The notes under the pieces were generated by a model. That model made no database searches, was not told where the DNA came from, and saw nothing but the letters and a program-made list of their open reading frames with translations. Of a DNA stretch of 64,000 nucleotides, positions 44,057 through 56,815 are shown one piece after another. The stretch comes from Sepiola atlantica (Eukaryota; Mollusca; Cephalopoda; Sepiida; Sepiolidae), in NCBI GenBank assembly GCA_963556195.1, contig OY744525.1:77597844-77661843 (forward strand), in the 5' to 3' direction. The translations under genes and the position numbers were made by a program. The stretch's first letter is position 1. Every line of letters starts with the position of its first letter.

Positions 44057-45990
44057 AGTGGAGACAGAATGTATGAAAAAAGACAAAAAGAAAAAAACAG
44101 TTACACACAGAAAAAAAAATACAAACGAGAGATTTTTGACTGGTTCTGTCCGGATCAACAAATGTCTTCAGAAAAAAATGAAGATTTGAAATCAAAGAGT
44201 AAAAGTTAATTAAGATCATTAAAACTGCTTCAAGTTTACTCAAGATACATTTACATTTTTTTAAAATGTAAATGTTTATATTCATTTTGTCTTTACTTGA
44301 AAAGTACAGTTTTTCATTTACATGATTTGTACTGTTGTCCTCATCTTAGTTATGTTCACACTGTTTTGGCCATGGTATTCTCCAGTCTTCTTCAAATATC
44401 TTTTATCATAATCAGTAACTTTTCAGGGAATTTAAAATGGAACACTATTTTATTAATTTTTAACTATGGCATTTTCTTTTTAACCAAATGATATTTTTTT
44501 TAAAGAATTTTCAAAGTTAAATTTAATAATTATGTTATTTATTGAACCAAATTGTTATAACTATTTTTGTTAAATTAATGTTGTTTTAATCTTTTTTTTA
44601 TAAAATTATTGGATACTAATAGCTTCAAAAAATGTCAATCTTTTAATACATAAGGATTAACTAAGAATTTTAAAACAAAAAATCACAGTTTAAATGATTC
44701 CAAATTCATTTCAAATGTTGAAGGGTCACAAATAATTCATTTTTTTCTTCAAATATTATCAAAAGATTAAAACGGATGACTTGTTTACAAAGAAGCTGAA
44801 ATGCATTGTGATGGATTAAATTTTGTTATTATTTTTTGAAATGGGATTTTTTAAAAATTTTAGTTTATTTTATGCTATTACATTTTTATTTCAATAAATA
44901 ATCGATTAATAGTAGATGAAACAAAATAATGTGTAAGTTACATAGAGGTGAGAAGCATATGCACAGACAAACAAGAAGTGGTAACATAATTCTAATAGTA
45001 TAAAGACTATGGTAGATAGCTTTCAATCCTCATTTCATTTCTTTTAAATATCTTGTAACAGTTACTTTTTCTTAGGTTCCTCTACCAGAGCTACAACCTC
45101 GAGGTAGAATTCATGCTAGAATAGAGAATATAACTGTTGTAACGTTTGTGAACATAAAGTACACTAAAATGAGGACAACAGTTTGAAACATGTAAAAAAA
45201 TTGGAGCTTTATCAACAGTAATCTGAAAATTATTTTGTACAAGTAATCAAAACAAAGAATTTTAGAGACTCATTCAATTCTACAAAAATTATAACTTGTC
45301 GCAAAAACTTATTTTACCTCAGAGTGATGAGAATGTGTTAAGTTTTTTGTAATATATTGCTTGTTTTCTATAGAGTAATAAGAAATTTCCTATCATCTTT
45401 TACGCATTAGTTCTAGCTTTAAATTTCTATTTATACAATTCTCTTTTTAGTAGCAACTGATCAACTACATTTTATTAAATCACATGATTCAGAAGTACAA
45501 ATGGAAAATTTGATGTTTTAAATATATGCATTTTATTTCTATAATCGTCTTTCGTTTGTTAATAAAATTCTTGTAAAATATGTTGTACTTTTGTCAATGT
45601 AGTAAGTTGTTTAATAATGCAAGGGAAGTAACTCTAAAATTTTCTCCAGTTCTAATTTTAAAAGAAATTATGAACTTATTTCATGAAGTTATTACAAATA
45701 TTATGAAAAATATGTAAGAAATTCCAGTCCAAATTGCCACATATTTTGTATTATATAAATGTAAAAGCAATTTTTTTAAAAATATTATTATAACAATTCT
45801 GAAAGCACAATTATATATTTGCAACTATAATACCAAATTACAGCAACATTTTTATCTAGCAAACTGAATCTAATTTATCTGAAATGTTCTATTAGTTAGA
45901 CTTTGTAGCAAAAAAAAATATAGTTATGCATACAGTGATGTTATTTATTGAGAAAACAATTCAATAATTATTTTTGTTTTTGTATTTCAG

Positions 45991-46031
45991 AAATATACAA
46001 AGTATTAAGCTATTTTATTCATCCAGAGATC
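45991..46031 (+). other. 5' UTR part of exon 2, gene E
   Basis: Leader after the acceptor AG (45989-45990). In-frame codons upstream of 46032 cross this splice site, so the longer open frame from 45948 is not the protein start. Confidence 0.65.
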
Positions 46032-48428
46032 ATGTTGATACAATTATATCTGCTTATGACAGTTTTACATATTTGTATGTGCATTGATCTCACATACTAT
46101 GTAGAAGAAGGCAAGAGTCCAAATACTTATTTGGGTGACATTGTGGCAGATACTCACCTGATGAATGATGTAACACTCAATGAACAAAAACAAATCACAT
46201 TCAGTCAATTACGGAAAGGTACCAATGGAAATTCGAAATTATTCCATGTTTCAAAGAATACAGGAAAATTGTACACGGCCCAAACACTTGATGCTGAATC
46301 ACTTTGTACTTATAATGTCGAATGTTTTCAAATGGTTGATGTTGCTGTCAAGAAAGCAACAACTTTTATGAAACTAATTGAAATCAAAGTTATCATCAAA
46401 GATGTAAATGACCATCAACCTGAGTTTCCAGATAAACAAGTCAACATAAAATTCTCAGAAGGAGATGTTATGAAAACAAAGGTTATAATTCCTAGTGCAT
46501 TAGACAGAGACATTGGAGTTATGAATTCTCAGATTACCTATGAACTAAAAAAGAAAAAAAATGAACCGTTTACATTATTTGTTTCTAAGAGTGTTGATGG
46601 AACATCTCAATTAGCCTTAAACTTAGAAAAGCAGCTTGATAGAGAAGTGACAAGTTTATATGAAATCCAAGTAATAGCAAAAGATGGAGGATCTCCGACA
46701 AAAGAAAGTACCTTGAATATCCATATCTCTGTATCAGATGTGAATGATAATTTTCCTGTGTTTTCTCAAAACCTTTATAACGTTTCAGTTAAGAACAGAC
46801 CAGATGCAGCATTGCCTATTGCTACTTTGTCTGCAAAAGATTTAGATTTTGGCAAAAATGGCAAGATATTATATTATTTCAGCTCCAAAACAACTGATAT
46901 TGGTAAAGCTCATTTTGATTTAAACTCAGAAACTGGGGAAATTTTTATAATGAAAAGATTTACATCTGGAGAAAAACTGAAGTATAAACTTTATGTAAAA
47001 GCTTCTGATGGAGGAAATCCTCCCTTAAGCTCTCTGGCCATGGTTCAAGTGAATGTGATCAATGAACAAAACAATGCTCCAGTAATCGATGTGAATTTTG
47101 GATCTGCATCAAAAGAAAATACAGTAGATATCTCTGAAGATATTAAGATTGGAAGTTTTATTGCCTATGTGAAGGTTACCGACCAGGATGCTGATCAAAA
47201 TGGAAAGGTTACTTGTAATCTTGATCATAATAAGTTTCAACTACAAAGTCTGGATACAAAGAAATATCAAGTAATTGTAAAGAAACCAGTGGACAGAGAG
47301 AGTGACGATCACCATGACATTAGGATCAGTTGTGAGGATAAAGGAACTCCTCCTCTCAAAAGTGAAAGCAGATTTTCAGTCCAAGTGATAGATGTGAATG
47401 ATGAACAGCCACAATTTTCTAAACAATTATTTAAATTCTTCATTGATGAAAACCAGAGATCAAAAATTCCTATTGGCACGATCAATGCCACAGATCCAGA
47501 CTTGGGACTTGGAGGTAAACTGTCTTTTTCTTTACTGACCACCAATAAACAATTTGTACCATTTCGAATCACTGAAACTGGATTAATCTCTTCAATTATG
47601 TCTTTAGACCATGAGTTTCAAGATACTTATAATTTTGAAGTGTTTGTAAAAGACAAAGGAAGTCCATCATTGAATAACACAGTGAATGTGATTGTTAAGG
47701 TGAGAGATGAAAATGATAATGCTCCATATTTCACATTTCCCAGTGTTAATCCTTATAATATGGATGTAACATATTACCCCCATCATACAAAGAACATCAG
47801 CCAGATAAAGGCATCAGACAGTGACAGTCAAGAGAATGCATTTCTAAAATATGAAATAATCAGAGGCAATAGCAAACAGATATTCAGCATCAACCAGTAC
47901 ACTGGTTTGTTATGTTCAACTCATGTCCTAAGCCAACAAGATGCTGGCTCATATGAGCTGGAGTTTCTAGTGAAGGACAGTGGTAGCCCAGTTCTATCAG
48001 CCAGAACTACTGTATATTTGACACTGACTGTAAGCAACAAGACATCAGAAATGTTAAATGCTGTTAATATCAAAAAAGATAACAAGATCCACCTGACTTC
48101 AGCAATTATCATTGTGTCTGTAGCAGTGACAATAGCTGTGATCATTACAGCTTCAATCTCAGTGTGTATCCTTCGCTGTTGCAATCCTCGAAGTGTTCCA
48201 GTAGCAGAAGGCGGATATGTGAGTAGTGGTCAGAGACATTTGATAAGTCCTCCTTACCCAGCAAATCCTTGGTCTAATGTTGCTCTTCCTACAAGTGATG
48301 CAGTCGGTATGAGAAGAAGCAGTCAACCACCAACACCCAGAATGCAAACCCATCCTTACGCAAGTGCTCAACACGTGCTGTCGTCTCAAGCACCAAAATC
48401 ACAGCTACCTGCAGACTCTATTTCACAG
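46032..48428 (+). CDS. Protocadherin E, large ectodomain/TM exon (exon 2)
   Basis: A 799-codon exon of the B/D/E subfamily. The chosen ATG gives the signal peptide MLIQLYLLMTVLHICMC, aligned with the starts of B and D; the frame is open further upstream to 45948, but that part is intron. EC1 has C92/C98. EC2 differs from B and D (PDKQVNIKFSEGDVMKTKVI, DREVTSLYEIQ). EC3 has NRPDAALPIATLSAKDLDFG. EC4-EC5 are close to B and D, with small changes such as GTINATDPD and VIDVNDE. EC6, transmembrane segment and proximal tail are shared with all genes. The donor is CAG|GTAATT at 48429, after SISQ. With exons 3 and 4 the protein is 949 residues. Confidence 0.95.
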
Positions 48429-49664
48429 GTAATTGATTTTATTTCTTTTCATTATTAATCATTTGTTTTAAAGTAAAACTCATGTATTTTATCTTATTAC
48501 TGTGTACAATAAATATTCCTAATTAAAATCAATAATAATATATTTAATTTGTTTTGTACATCACTTATAACTATATTTGATATTTCTAACTGCTATTTTA
48601 TACCATTTTGGGAAAATGTAAAATAATTATAGAAATGTAATTCTTATCATATTCAAATTCTCTTCATTTAATCCTTTTATATACTTTGATTTCCATAACA
48701 GAGAGAGATTACATCTTTGACAATGGTTGAAACATAAGGAAACTTGAAAATCAAAAGCTCTAAATCAATTAACTGGATTACCCTATTTATCTACATGTTT
48801 TAAATTAGTTTTAATGTATCCGACCCCTAAACTGTACCTCCTTCTGTAGGACACCATTAAATGCAGCACTCCTGGTTGTTGCAACATTAAAATGTACCCC
48901 AGCCTCTTGTGACATCCCCGAAGTTGTCCGTTTTGGTTGGTCACTCGGTACATGTCTGCAGAAAAGGTAGCTGTACTGATGAAGACCGTCGGTGTTGAAA
49001 GGTCATTCGATTACCACTCTCCCCACGTTGTGATTAGATCAAGAGGGTAATCGGCTGGCACTGGTCTCCAAAGTTTGTACCTCTGAAGGGCGAAGGCAAT
49101 TTCAAGCAAAAAAAAAATAATGGACAAATTCGGATGTGTGTTTTTGTATAAAAGATAATTATTAGGGTAAAATACAAAAGCCTATGTTTGCTCAAAACCT
49201 TCTAACTTGTAACTTCTAATATCTGTGTTTTGGACTGGCAATATTACTAAGTTTGAGCGATCTTGGTTTTGGGCGATTTTAACCCTAAGTCCAGTAAGGG
49301 GTGGGGGCGTCTTCCACCGACGTGAATTCGATGGGCGAGCAATGTTTGTTAAACTTTCCTTTTATTGAGAATTAGGTATGTTGTGTTGTGTTGTGTCACC
49401 CCCTCCTCTGACAGAATTCAATTCAACAATGATAAAAAATATATTCTCATTAGCATTACTTTTCATATTAGGGATTAAATATAATTTTAAAAATTATTCC
49501 AGCAAATTGTAATAAATTTTAATTAGAAAATTGGGCATTAAAACTTAATAAGGGATCTTTTTGTTTGTTTTAATCAATTAATGCAGGTCACAACATTGAA
49601 ATACGGTATCCGGTTGTTTATTGGTAAAAAAAACATGTGTTAAAACTTAATAATAGTACTAAAA

Positions 49665-49706
<42 letters not shown>

Positions 49707-51034
49707 TATTTAATAGAATTTATCGTAAATCGTAAAAAATTAACAATAAATGTCTTATATAAATCAGGAGAAAACCAACCTCGTTAATTTTTTTTCAATA
49801 AACGTGTGTTGTATTTTTGTTAATAAGAAAATATCCTATAGTTGTCTTCAAACTAAAAGCGATATTCCTTTATTATTTAAATATAATCCTAATGACTGGA
49901 ATGAAGAAATTGAGGGAGTGTTCATTCTATATATCAATGATTGAACATGGTTTATATATGATGAAATAAAGTATTTCTTAAAAGGAATATTTTTGTTAAA
50001 AGAAAATTATTGTAGTTAAAACATTATTTTTGTAAATGAAGGCGTTTACCGAATGGAGGAATTAGAGACACCATGTTTTAATTTCAATTGCTTTTTGTTT
50101 AGCATTTGGCAATTATATTCCATTATTCCAGAATAGGATTGTAGCCAGCCAATCAAAGTGCTGTAAAAGTAGGAAGAAGAATCTCAAGGAAGCGATCAGT
50201 ATTTACTTAGAGAAGTTATAATTGGTGAAAGACAATATCACAGAATTAAAAAATGAAACAATGACAGTCGAAGCTGGAAAATTTATCCAATGAAGATGAA
50301 GTCCCGGTGTTAGATGGTGGTAGTGGTAGTAGATTTTTGCGTGTGAGTAAAAGTTACTCCGACTTCCTGTATGTATGATTTGTTTGAGACAGTCAGGTAT
50401 GTCAGATTTAATGTAGGAAATTATGCAACTGAATGATAATTTCCGGAAACATGCATCAATTATTGGCATAAAGTGTGACCATATCGGATTTCTATGTAGT
50501 GCCTGTGTTTAAAGTCCTATAGTGACTGAAGTTGCAGGAGAAAAATCTAGATTACTTTATCAATATAGAGATGCTTCATCACCGACGCTATACAATCAAA
50601 CAAAGTTTGAATTTTATAAACAAGATGAATCTTCAGAAACGCAAGAAAAAAAAAGATTTATATCTATACAATTCATAAAAAAAGTCTCATTTCACGATAA
50701 CACAATGTCGATGGCCCGAAAATACTGTTTACAAAGTCAGCCATCTTTGATTTTTGTACTCAAGCCTCATTCTGGTCATAAATATACATATATATAAACT
50801 AGAAAAATAAGAACATATCATTCCCAAGGCTATAATTTTTGTAGTTAGTCAGAAGAAGCTGAGCATGTGGTTGAAATAAATTAATACCAAAATATCTGTA
50901 ATGGATTGTTGAGTCTTTTTTGTACATTCCTATTGTTATTAATATTGCTCTATACTTTTTATTGAGCTCTCTATTTGGATTTCCTCTGCAAAAGGCTCTG
51001 TGAGAATCATCTTACATCCAACCCACTTGGATCT

Positions 51035-51071
<37 letters not shown>

Positions 51072-51936
51072 ATAGATTTTACGTAAACCTAATAACGACA
51101 TGATCTTTTATTTTCACTCCAAGAATTCAACATAAACAACAGTTTGTGTACGATAGAAACCGAGACTATATGGGTTTTTATTAATATTGAGTCTCTTTAT
51201 CAGCGCAGGGTATAGACACCAATTTAGTAGCCAACAACCAGCATCAGGACCACAGAGTTGAACACTCCCAGTTATACAGCAAATTAGAAAGGAGTAGGGG
51301 TGTGGGTAAAACAAACCTGTTCAGACAGTGTATAAATCAGATTACATGGATATACAAAGGGAAAAAATGGTTGTTAGATTACAGGTAAGGAAAAAACACA
51401 TCTCAAGGAAAAGGAAGAATTTTAAAAAAACAATTAGAAACATATGATCATATACAGTGAGAAAGTAGTTAATAGTTCAATTCGCAATCTATCAAAGGTG
51501 GAGAGAATCAGTTAATAAAGCACTTGCAAGAAGCCTTATAAAAACTTGTCATAATAGAAATTAAAAATTTAAGAAATTTTAAATTTAAAAAAGTATAGAA
51601 AAATTTATTAATGTTTTTTTTCATGGAAGATAGAGTAAAATGTTGTGAAGGAGTCAAGAAGATACATGACACTAGCATGATAATGATGATATATATTGTT
51701 AAGAATATAAACACCTTATATAACATAATAAACAAGCTTTAATGAACTAATTATCAAGACAGTTTAAACATTAATAGTATAGTGTAGCAGGTTCTGAATT
51801 GTGTTCCGAACAATGTATATTTAAATGTAAAATGCATGTCGATGATACCATAGAAACTGGATATTGAAGTTGACTATATTATTATACAAATTATATTGTT
51901 GCATTAAATATTCCTATTTTATTTTATTATCTTCAG
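48429..51936 (+). other. Gene E intron 2
   Basis: A phase 0 intron of 3508 bp, acceptor TATCTTCAG. It includes a more GC-rich unrecognised stretch (about 48815-49410), (TA)n tracts (49666-49700 and 51040-51067) and an unrecognised segment at 51110-51310. Small open frames (for example 50522-50797) show no family resemblance and are not called. The last ~45 bp are paralogous to the end of gene B intron 2. Confidence 0.7.
48815..49410. other. Unrecognised GC-richer segment, probably a repeat
   Basis: Composition changes abruptly (for example CATCCCCGAAGTTGTCCG, AGACCGTCGGTGTTGAAAGG, GGTAATCGGCTGGCACTGG) compared with the AT-rich flanks and ends in a GTTGT run. It has no open frame of note and no visible terminal repeats. 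An old retroelement fragment is likely but not shown. Confidence 0.35.
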
Positions 51937-52099
51937 ATGTATCTTCAAGATATTGCATTGCCATCTGGTTGTGATAGGAATAATAAAAGAGCTATCACAG
52001 CACAAAACTATTCAGGTAGAAACTCCATAAAGTCTTCTCAACAAAATAGCAGACATGGCTTCAGTGACGAAGATATAAGCCATACTGATGTTATATCTG
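51937..52099 (+). CDS. Protocadherin E, exon 3 (cytoplasmic)
   Basis: A 163 bp exon encoding MYLQDIALPSGCDRNN..., differing from gene B exon 3 at about five bases by eye (for example QQNSRHGFSDEDISHTD versus QHNSRNCFSDEDTSHTD). Phase 0 in, phase 1 out, donor GTGAGT. Confidence 0.92.
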
Positions 52100-53677
52100 G
52101 TGAGTTAAATTATTCATATTAGATTTTATAAAAATATGTTTTTGCTTAATAATTAACTTAAAAAATGTAAAACCATAAAGGTTAGACATTTCATGTTTTA
52201 TATTTTCCTTTTAAAATGAATATAACATTTCTTTGTTACTTATATATTTTGTTAAATGATTATCCTTTATTACATTATTTTTGTAACATTATTTATTACA
52301 TTATTTATGTGTAACATAATTCTGTTCATTTATTTTTATAAGCTCTCATGAAATATAACAATATAATGATTGAATTATTTCTTAATTATGAATTCATCCA
52401 CTTCCCAAAGGTTTAAAAATGTAATTCTAAAGTTTCAAACAAATTACCTATTATGTTTCTGATTTTTTGAGATGAGGATTGATTATTTGTAGAATTTAGT
52501 CCGAATAATCCAAATTCTACAAATTACCTATTGTCAACCTCATGATGATTTATGTACTGATCCATGATAAGAAGGGAACTTTTCACACCTTGTATAAGTA
52601 AACTAATTATGCATATGAATTAGATATAATTAAATGGTTGGACAAGTATTATTAATTATATGGATCCCAACAATGCAAGATTTTGTGTGAAATAGTGAGA
52701 AAAACTGTTTGAAAAGATAAGGAGAAATTGTATGGCTCTCATTGTAAAACTATAAAATTAATACAAAGAGGTTCATTCTTCTAGATCTTATACAATTTTA
52801 TTTATTTACCATTCGAGTTAATATATGCTCCAGAAGAATGATATTGCTGTGGCTGGTATTGCTTAGCATAGACTATGCTGACGATACTACTCTCTATTCT
52901 GGTGTTGCTTCTTGCCCATCTACCTTGGATCAGTCGAAATATGCAGCTGATCTAGAAGTTGACATGGGTTCAGTTGTGGATTGGGGTACGAAATGGCTTG
53001 TTTCATTTAATCCTGTTAAGACTCAGCTCGTGTCTTTCAATTGTAGGCATGTCCCTTTTCTTCCTGAGATTCTCATGGATGGCTCTGCTCTTGAGGAGAA
53101 ATCGACTCTGAAACTTCTTGGTCTTTCTCTCTCATCAAATCTTTCTTGGGGTGCATACATTAGATCCATTGCTCTTTTTGCTTCTCATAAAATCGGTTCT
53201 CTCTATCGCTTCAAACACTTTCTAACACCTGAGGCTATTCTCTATCTCTACAAGTCTACAATCAGATCATATATGGAGTACTGTTATCATATTTGGGCTG
53301 GTGAATCTCTGTGCCATTTGAGGGTTATTGATAAGGTGCAGAAACGTATCTGTAATTTGATTGGCCCTACCCTTTCTTCTTCTCTACACTCCCTCTCTCA
53401 CAGACGTGATGTTGCTAGTCTCAGTCTTTTCTATAAATACTATTATGGCATGTGTTCTTAAGAATAATGTGATTTATTCCGCGACAAATCTCATCTCAAA
53501 ACCAAAATTTCACTAAAGAAGAAATGCACCCATCATACTTTCATGAATTTCTGCAAAGAATGACATTTAAAAGAAAATGATAATTGTTCAAAATCCATTA
53601 AAATGAACTTTCTCTAAATGCCATTGCTTTCATTTTGACATATCAATCTTAAAATCAATTGGTTTTATGATTTTCAG
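52100..53677 (+). other. Gene E intron 3
   Basis: A 1578 bp phase 1 intron with ends paralogous to gene B intron 3. A LINE reverse-transcriptase fragment occupies about 52868-53510. Acceptor TGATTTTCAG. Confidence 0.75.
52868..53510 (+). mobile_element. Non-LTR retrotransposon fragment (reverse transcriptase, partial)
   Basis: An open frame to 53461 encodes the C-terminal part of a LINE reverse transcriptase: DYADDTTLYSG (the catalytic YADD box), then VDWGTKWLVSFNPVKTQLV, LLGLSLSSNLSWGAYI, the thumb region YLYKSTIRSYMEYCYHIWAG and KVQKRICNLIG. These are typical of Jockey/CR1-like LINEs in animals. The 5' palm and the endonuclease are missing. The edges were set by comparing with intron 3 of gene B, which lacks it (matching sequence stops near GGCTGGTATT and resumes at CTAAAGAAGAAATGCA). 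The uninterrupted frame over about 200 codons suggests a young insertion. Confidence 0.85.
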
Positions 53678-53967
53678 ATGTTTATCCTTCTCAGTATTGC
53701 AACCCTCCTTCACTACAAAAAGATCAAAAGCAGACCACAGAGATGAGACCTTTGGGACAGACTATCAGCTACCCCAGTGATACAACAATAGTGGCGCGAG
53801 GTTTTTGTACACCTTACATGAATGAAAACAGTCCTCACACAGATGTAAATTCATGTTCAAGTGTTGATGGCAGTAACTCCTCCGAAAGACGTATGCAATC
53901 AAGAAATGCTCTTGCCAGTAGTAGTCAGTCTTCCATTAATAGACCTTTGCCTCCTGTACCTAATTAA
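53678..53967 (+). CDS. Protocadherin E, terminal exon 4
   Basis: A 290 bp exon almost identical to gene B exon 4. Of the two differences noticed, one is silent (AGA to CGA) and one changes the conserved FYTPYMNEN to FCTPYMNEN (TAT to TGT), so E alone lacks the first Tyr of this motif. The end SINRPLPPVPN and stop TAA (53965-53967) are kept. Confidence 0.93.
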
Positions 53968-54820
53968 AATCCAATTCTTTGTCTAATATCATTTCATTTT
54001 ATTTCTCTATTCTTTACCCATTCCAGAAAGTTTTCATTTCTTATTTTTCTTTTTTAACATACAAAATGATTTTAATAGATTGGTAAATTTAATGAATATA
54101 TTGATGAATATATTTAATTATATATTTTTGTCAGAAGTTTATCTATTATGAAGCTAAAAAGTTATCTCTAAAAAGATTATTGTTTTCAAAATTTAGTTTT
54201 TTCATATTTAGACAGGGATAGTCACTATCATTAAAATAAATAAATTTACTCACGTAATAATCTTATTCATAATTACTTAAAAAATATTATAATTATTATA
54301 GCAATTCTAGATGTACATACTTTTATAGATATGCACAGGGATACACATTCATATGAAATTTTTGCATATTTATTGTAACTTTTAAAAAATAGTTTTATTT
54401 TCTAATATTAAATGTCTTAATGTTGATGTTATATTTTTTAAATATTTTCCAGATTCTATATTTATTCTCTTTTTATTTGTAGATTTACATTTTCATTTGC
54501 TTTTTAAGTAATTAAAAAAAAAAATTTTTTATTTATAAATGAAACTTGTTTTTAAAAAGAAATGATTAGGCGTTTTTTAAATTTAATCATAAAAGTAAAA
54601 CAATGAAAAAAAGATAAAAATAGAACATGGCTCGATAATTATATAGAATGCTGGTTGACAAAAATATTTTAAATTTAGAAATTATGCATGTGTACATTTT
54701 TATAATTATCCTATTATATTTATTTACTTAAAAATATGTAAGAATCACATTTTTTGCTTTTGATCAGTGTTATTTTTTAGCCTTTTTACTTAGCGTAAGG
54801 ATATTAAGTCTTAGGAGAGA
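53968..54820 (+). other. 3' UTR of gene E and E-F spacer
   Basis: 853 bp, paralogous to the B-C spacer but without its palindrome/(TA)n insertion; the continuous sequence around 54345-54400 marks the empty site. No gene is seen. Confidence 0.7.
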
Positions 54821-54898
54821 GTGGCAGCCATCATGCATACACCATACAAAGTAGGACTGCTAGCTTCCCTCTAGCATCAACTATACAATAAAAACCCA
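54821..54898 (+). promoter_or_regulatory. Conserved protocadherin 5' element, gene F
   Basis: GTGGCAGCCATCATGCATAC, core AAAGTAGGAC (54848-54857), TGCTAGCTTCCCTCTAGCATC, ACAATAAAAA. It is nearly the same as the gene C copy over the whole block and its surroundings, as expected for the duplicated segment. Confidence 0.75.
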
Positions 54899-54996
54899 AG
54901 AATGTTGTTACTTTCTAAGTGCTTCAACAGAAGGTTCTTTCTTTCTGTAAATTGACTTTCCATTTTTGCCTAAACTCCAGTGGATTATTTTAAAAG
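54899..54996 (+). other. Non-coding 5' UTR exon 1, gene F
   Basis: From the conserved element to the donor TTAAAAG|GTAACA at 54997, matching gene C. Confidence 0.55.
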
Positions 54997-56759
54997 GTAA
55001 CATTATTTCACATTTTATCTTTATTAATTTTCACTGCTTATTTAGTACGATTCATGATTTGACATTACATTCTATAAGATGCTTCATGGACGCCATTGTT
55101 ATTGTTAGTGCTGCTTTGAAAGGCTTTGTTTCATATAGTTTCATGTTCATTTTAAATGGAAATCTATAAAATTAGTGAGATTTTTAAATCTATACTTTAA
55201 AATCATTATTTCTCTTATTTCAATGAATTCATGGCATTTATGATTGAAATAAAATTTAATTTTCATGTATTATATTTAAATTATTTATTTAAAATGCTAT
55301 GAAACAAGATGTGCATAATCGCATTGAAAGAAAATGTTTGCATGTATTATATTTCTTATTTAGTTAATATGAAAATATTGCTCATCAGTATAATTTTACA
55401 TGTACAGTGTAAACATTTTTCTGTAAAAACATTTAAAAATTGAAATATTTTTACATTTATGTAAAATGAGATTTTGTTTAAATGATGTATTTTAATTGAA
55501 TTAAATTTGTCTAAACATTTGTAGAGTTGTATTAAATCAGTTATAATTCTGCAGTCTGTGTGTTTGAGTAATATATATAATATTAGAAATGATAGTTCAG
55601 TAATATAAATTAAATATCACATATACATTAAAAAACTATTGTAGTAACATATTGAGTGAATATATTTTAATAAAGGTGTGCAACACAATGTCAGTTAGTG
55701 GACATTTGAAGTGCAATGTTAAAATAAACAGAAAAAGGCATTTCTTCAGGGCAAAAAAATAATTCTAAAAAGTTAAAGATGCTCCCCTTTTTTTGAGAAA
55801 GACAACATTTTCATCAATGCAAACGAGACATGTATGTATATATATAATTGGTTTATTAAAAACAAATAATTAGACCAATTCAGATACAATCTGAACAAAC
55901 ATCATGCTGCACAACTCCCCACTCAGGATGCCTACTATAAATCTTGCCCCGAATCACAATAATCCCTTATGTCTCAGTGGCAATATGCCTTGCTAAGAGT
56001 GAAATAAAGTTTTAAAATTTTATTTAAGTTTAATTACACTACTATAAATATAAAACACTTACATATGACAGATGTTATTAATTTTATGGAGTGTGCTATT
56101 TTGATTTTCATCATTGAACTATAGAAAATTTACATGGTAGTTGTAGTAGACAAATATTGAGTTAATAAAAAAATATTAGAAGAATTCTACGTTTTTAAAT
56201 ACTAAGAAAAACAAATTATGGTATTTGACAAAAATATATAAATAATAATTTATCTTTCATGATTTGTTTTAGAAATTATGGAAAATTAATATAAACATAA
56301 ATATAAAAAAAATATGTTTAAGAAATATAAATAATAATAGTGTGAATAATGATAAGAAATAACTTTTTAAAATTAATATATTTACTTACATGTTTCTTCA
56401 TTACTATAATATGTTAAACAAATAAATGAATTCTAAGAAGCAAGTTTTATATTCAAAATGTTTCATCAATTTTATATATCATCTATTCTAGTTGCATTTT
56501 ATGGAAGATCGTTTATCATTTAGTTGAACTGATGCGATTTGGTGACTTTTAAACATCAAAAGATTTACAAACTGCATTTTAATAAATAATTTTAAGCAAT
56601 GAATGAATCTGATAATAGACATAATTCTTTTAAAGCTAGGATAGAGATTAAAAATACAATATTCACTGTGTTTTTTTTTTATCAAATAAAATTATGTAAA
56701 ATATAACTCAAAATGAAATTCAATCTAACACTTTTATTTTTGGTGATTTTAATTTTCAG
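54997..56759 (+). other. 5' UTR intron of gene F
   Basis: A 1763 bp intron, paralogous to the gene C intron but lacking about 1 kb found there and carrying its own insertion of about 160 bp near 55840-56005 (not recognised). Acceptor TTTTAATTTTCAG. No gene is seen. Confidence 0.65.
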
Positions 56760-56815
56760 TTCTGGATCAAAGTTTACATCTTTACTATTAAAATTACCAA
56801 CTGGATTTCTACTCA
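56760..56815 (+). other. 5' UTR part of exon 2, gene F
   Basis: Leader from the acceptor AG (56758-56759) to the first of three consecutive ATGs (56816, 56819, 56822). Confidence 0.6.

Larger units (their letters stand above)
42477..45990 (+). other. 5' UTR intron of gene E
   Basis: A 3514 bp intron, donor GTAAGA, acceptor TGTATTTCAG. It contains a cluster of palindromes and (TA)n tracts at 43616-44056 and otherwise AT-rich sequence with no recognisable gene. Confidence 0.65.

Noticed and set aside
43881..44285. 134-codon minus-strand frame with (IY)n
   Set aside because: A product of (TA)n and palindromic sequence; no family resemblance.
45948..46031. Upstream in-frame ATG of gene E (28 extra residues)
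   Set aside because: A strong acceptor (TTTGTATTTCAG at 45979-45990) lies between it and the ATG at 46032, the latter aligns with the other genes' starts and gives a normal signal peptide.
50522..50797. 91-codon open frame in gene E intron 2
   Set aside because: No recognisable domain, no splice or promoter context and composition like the rest of the intron.
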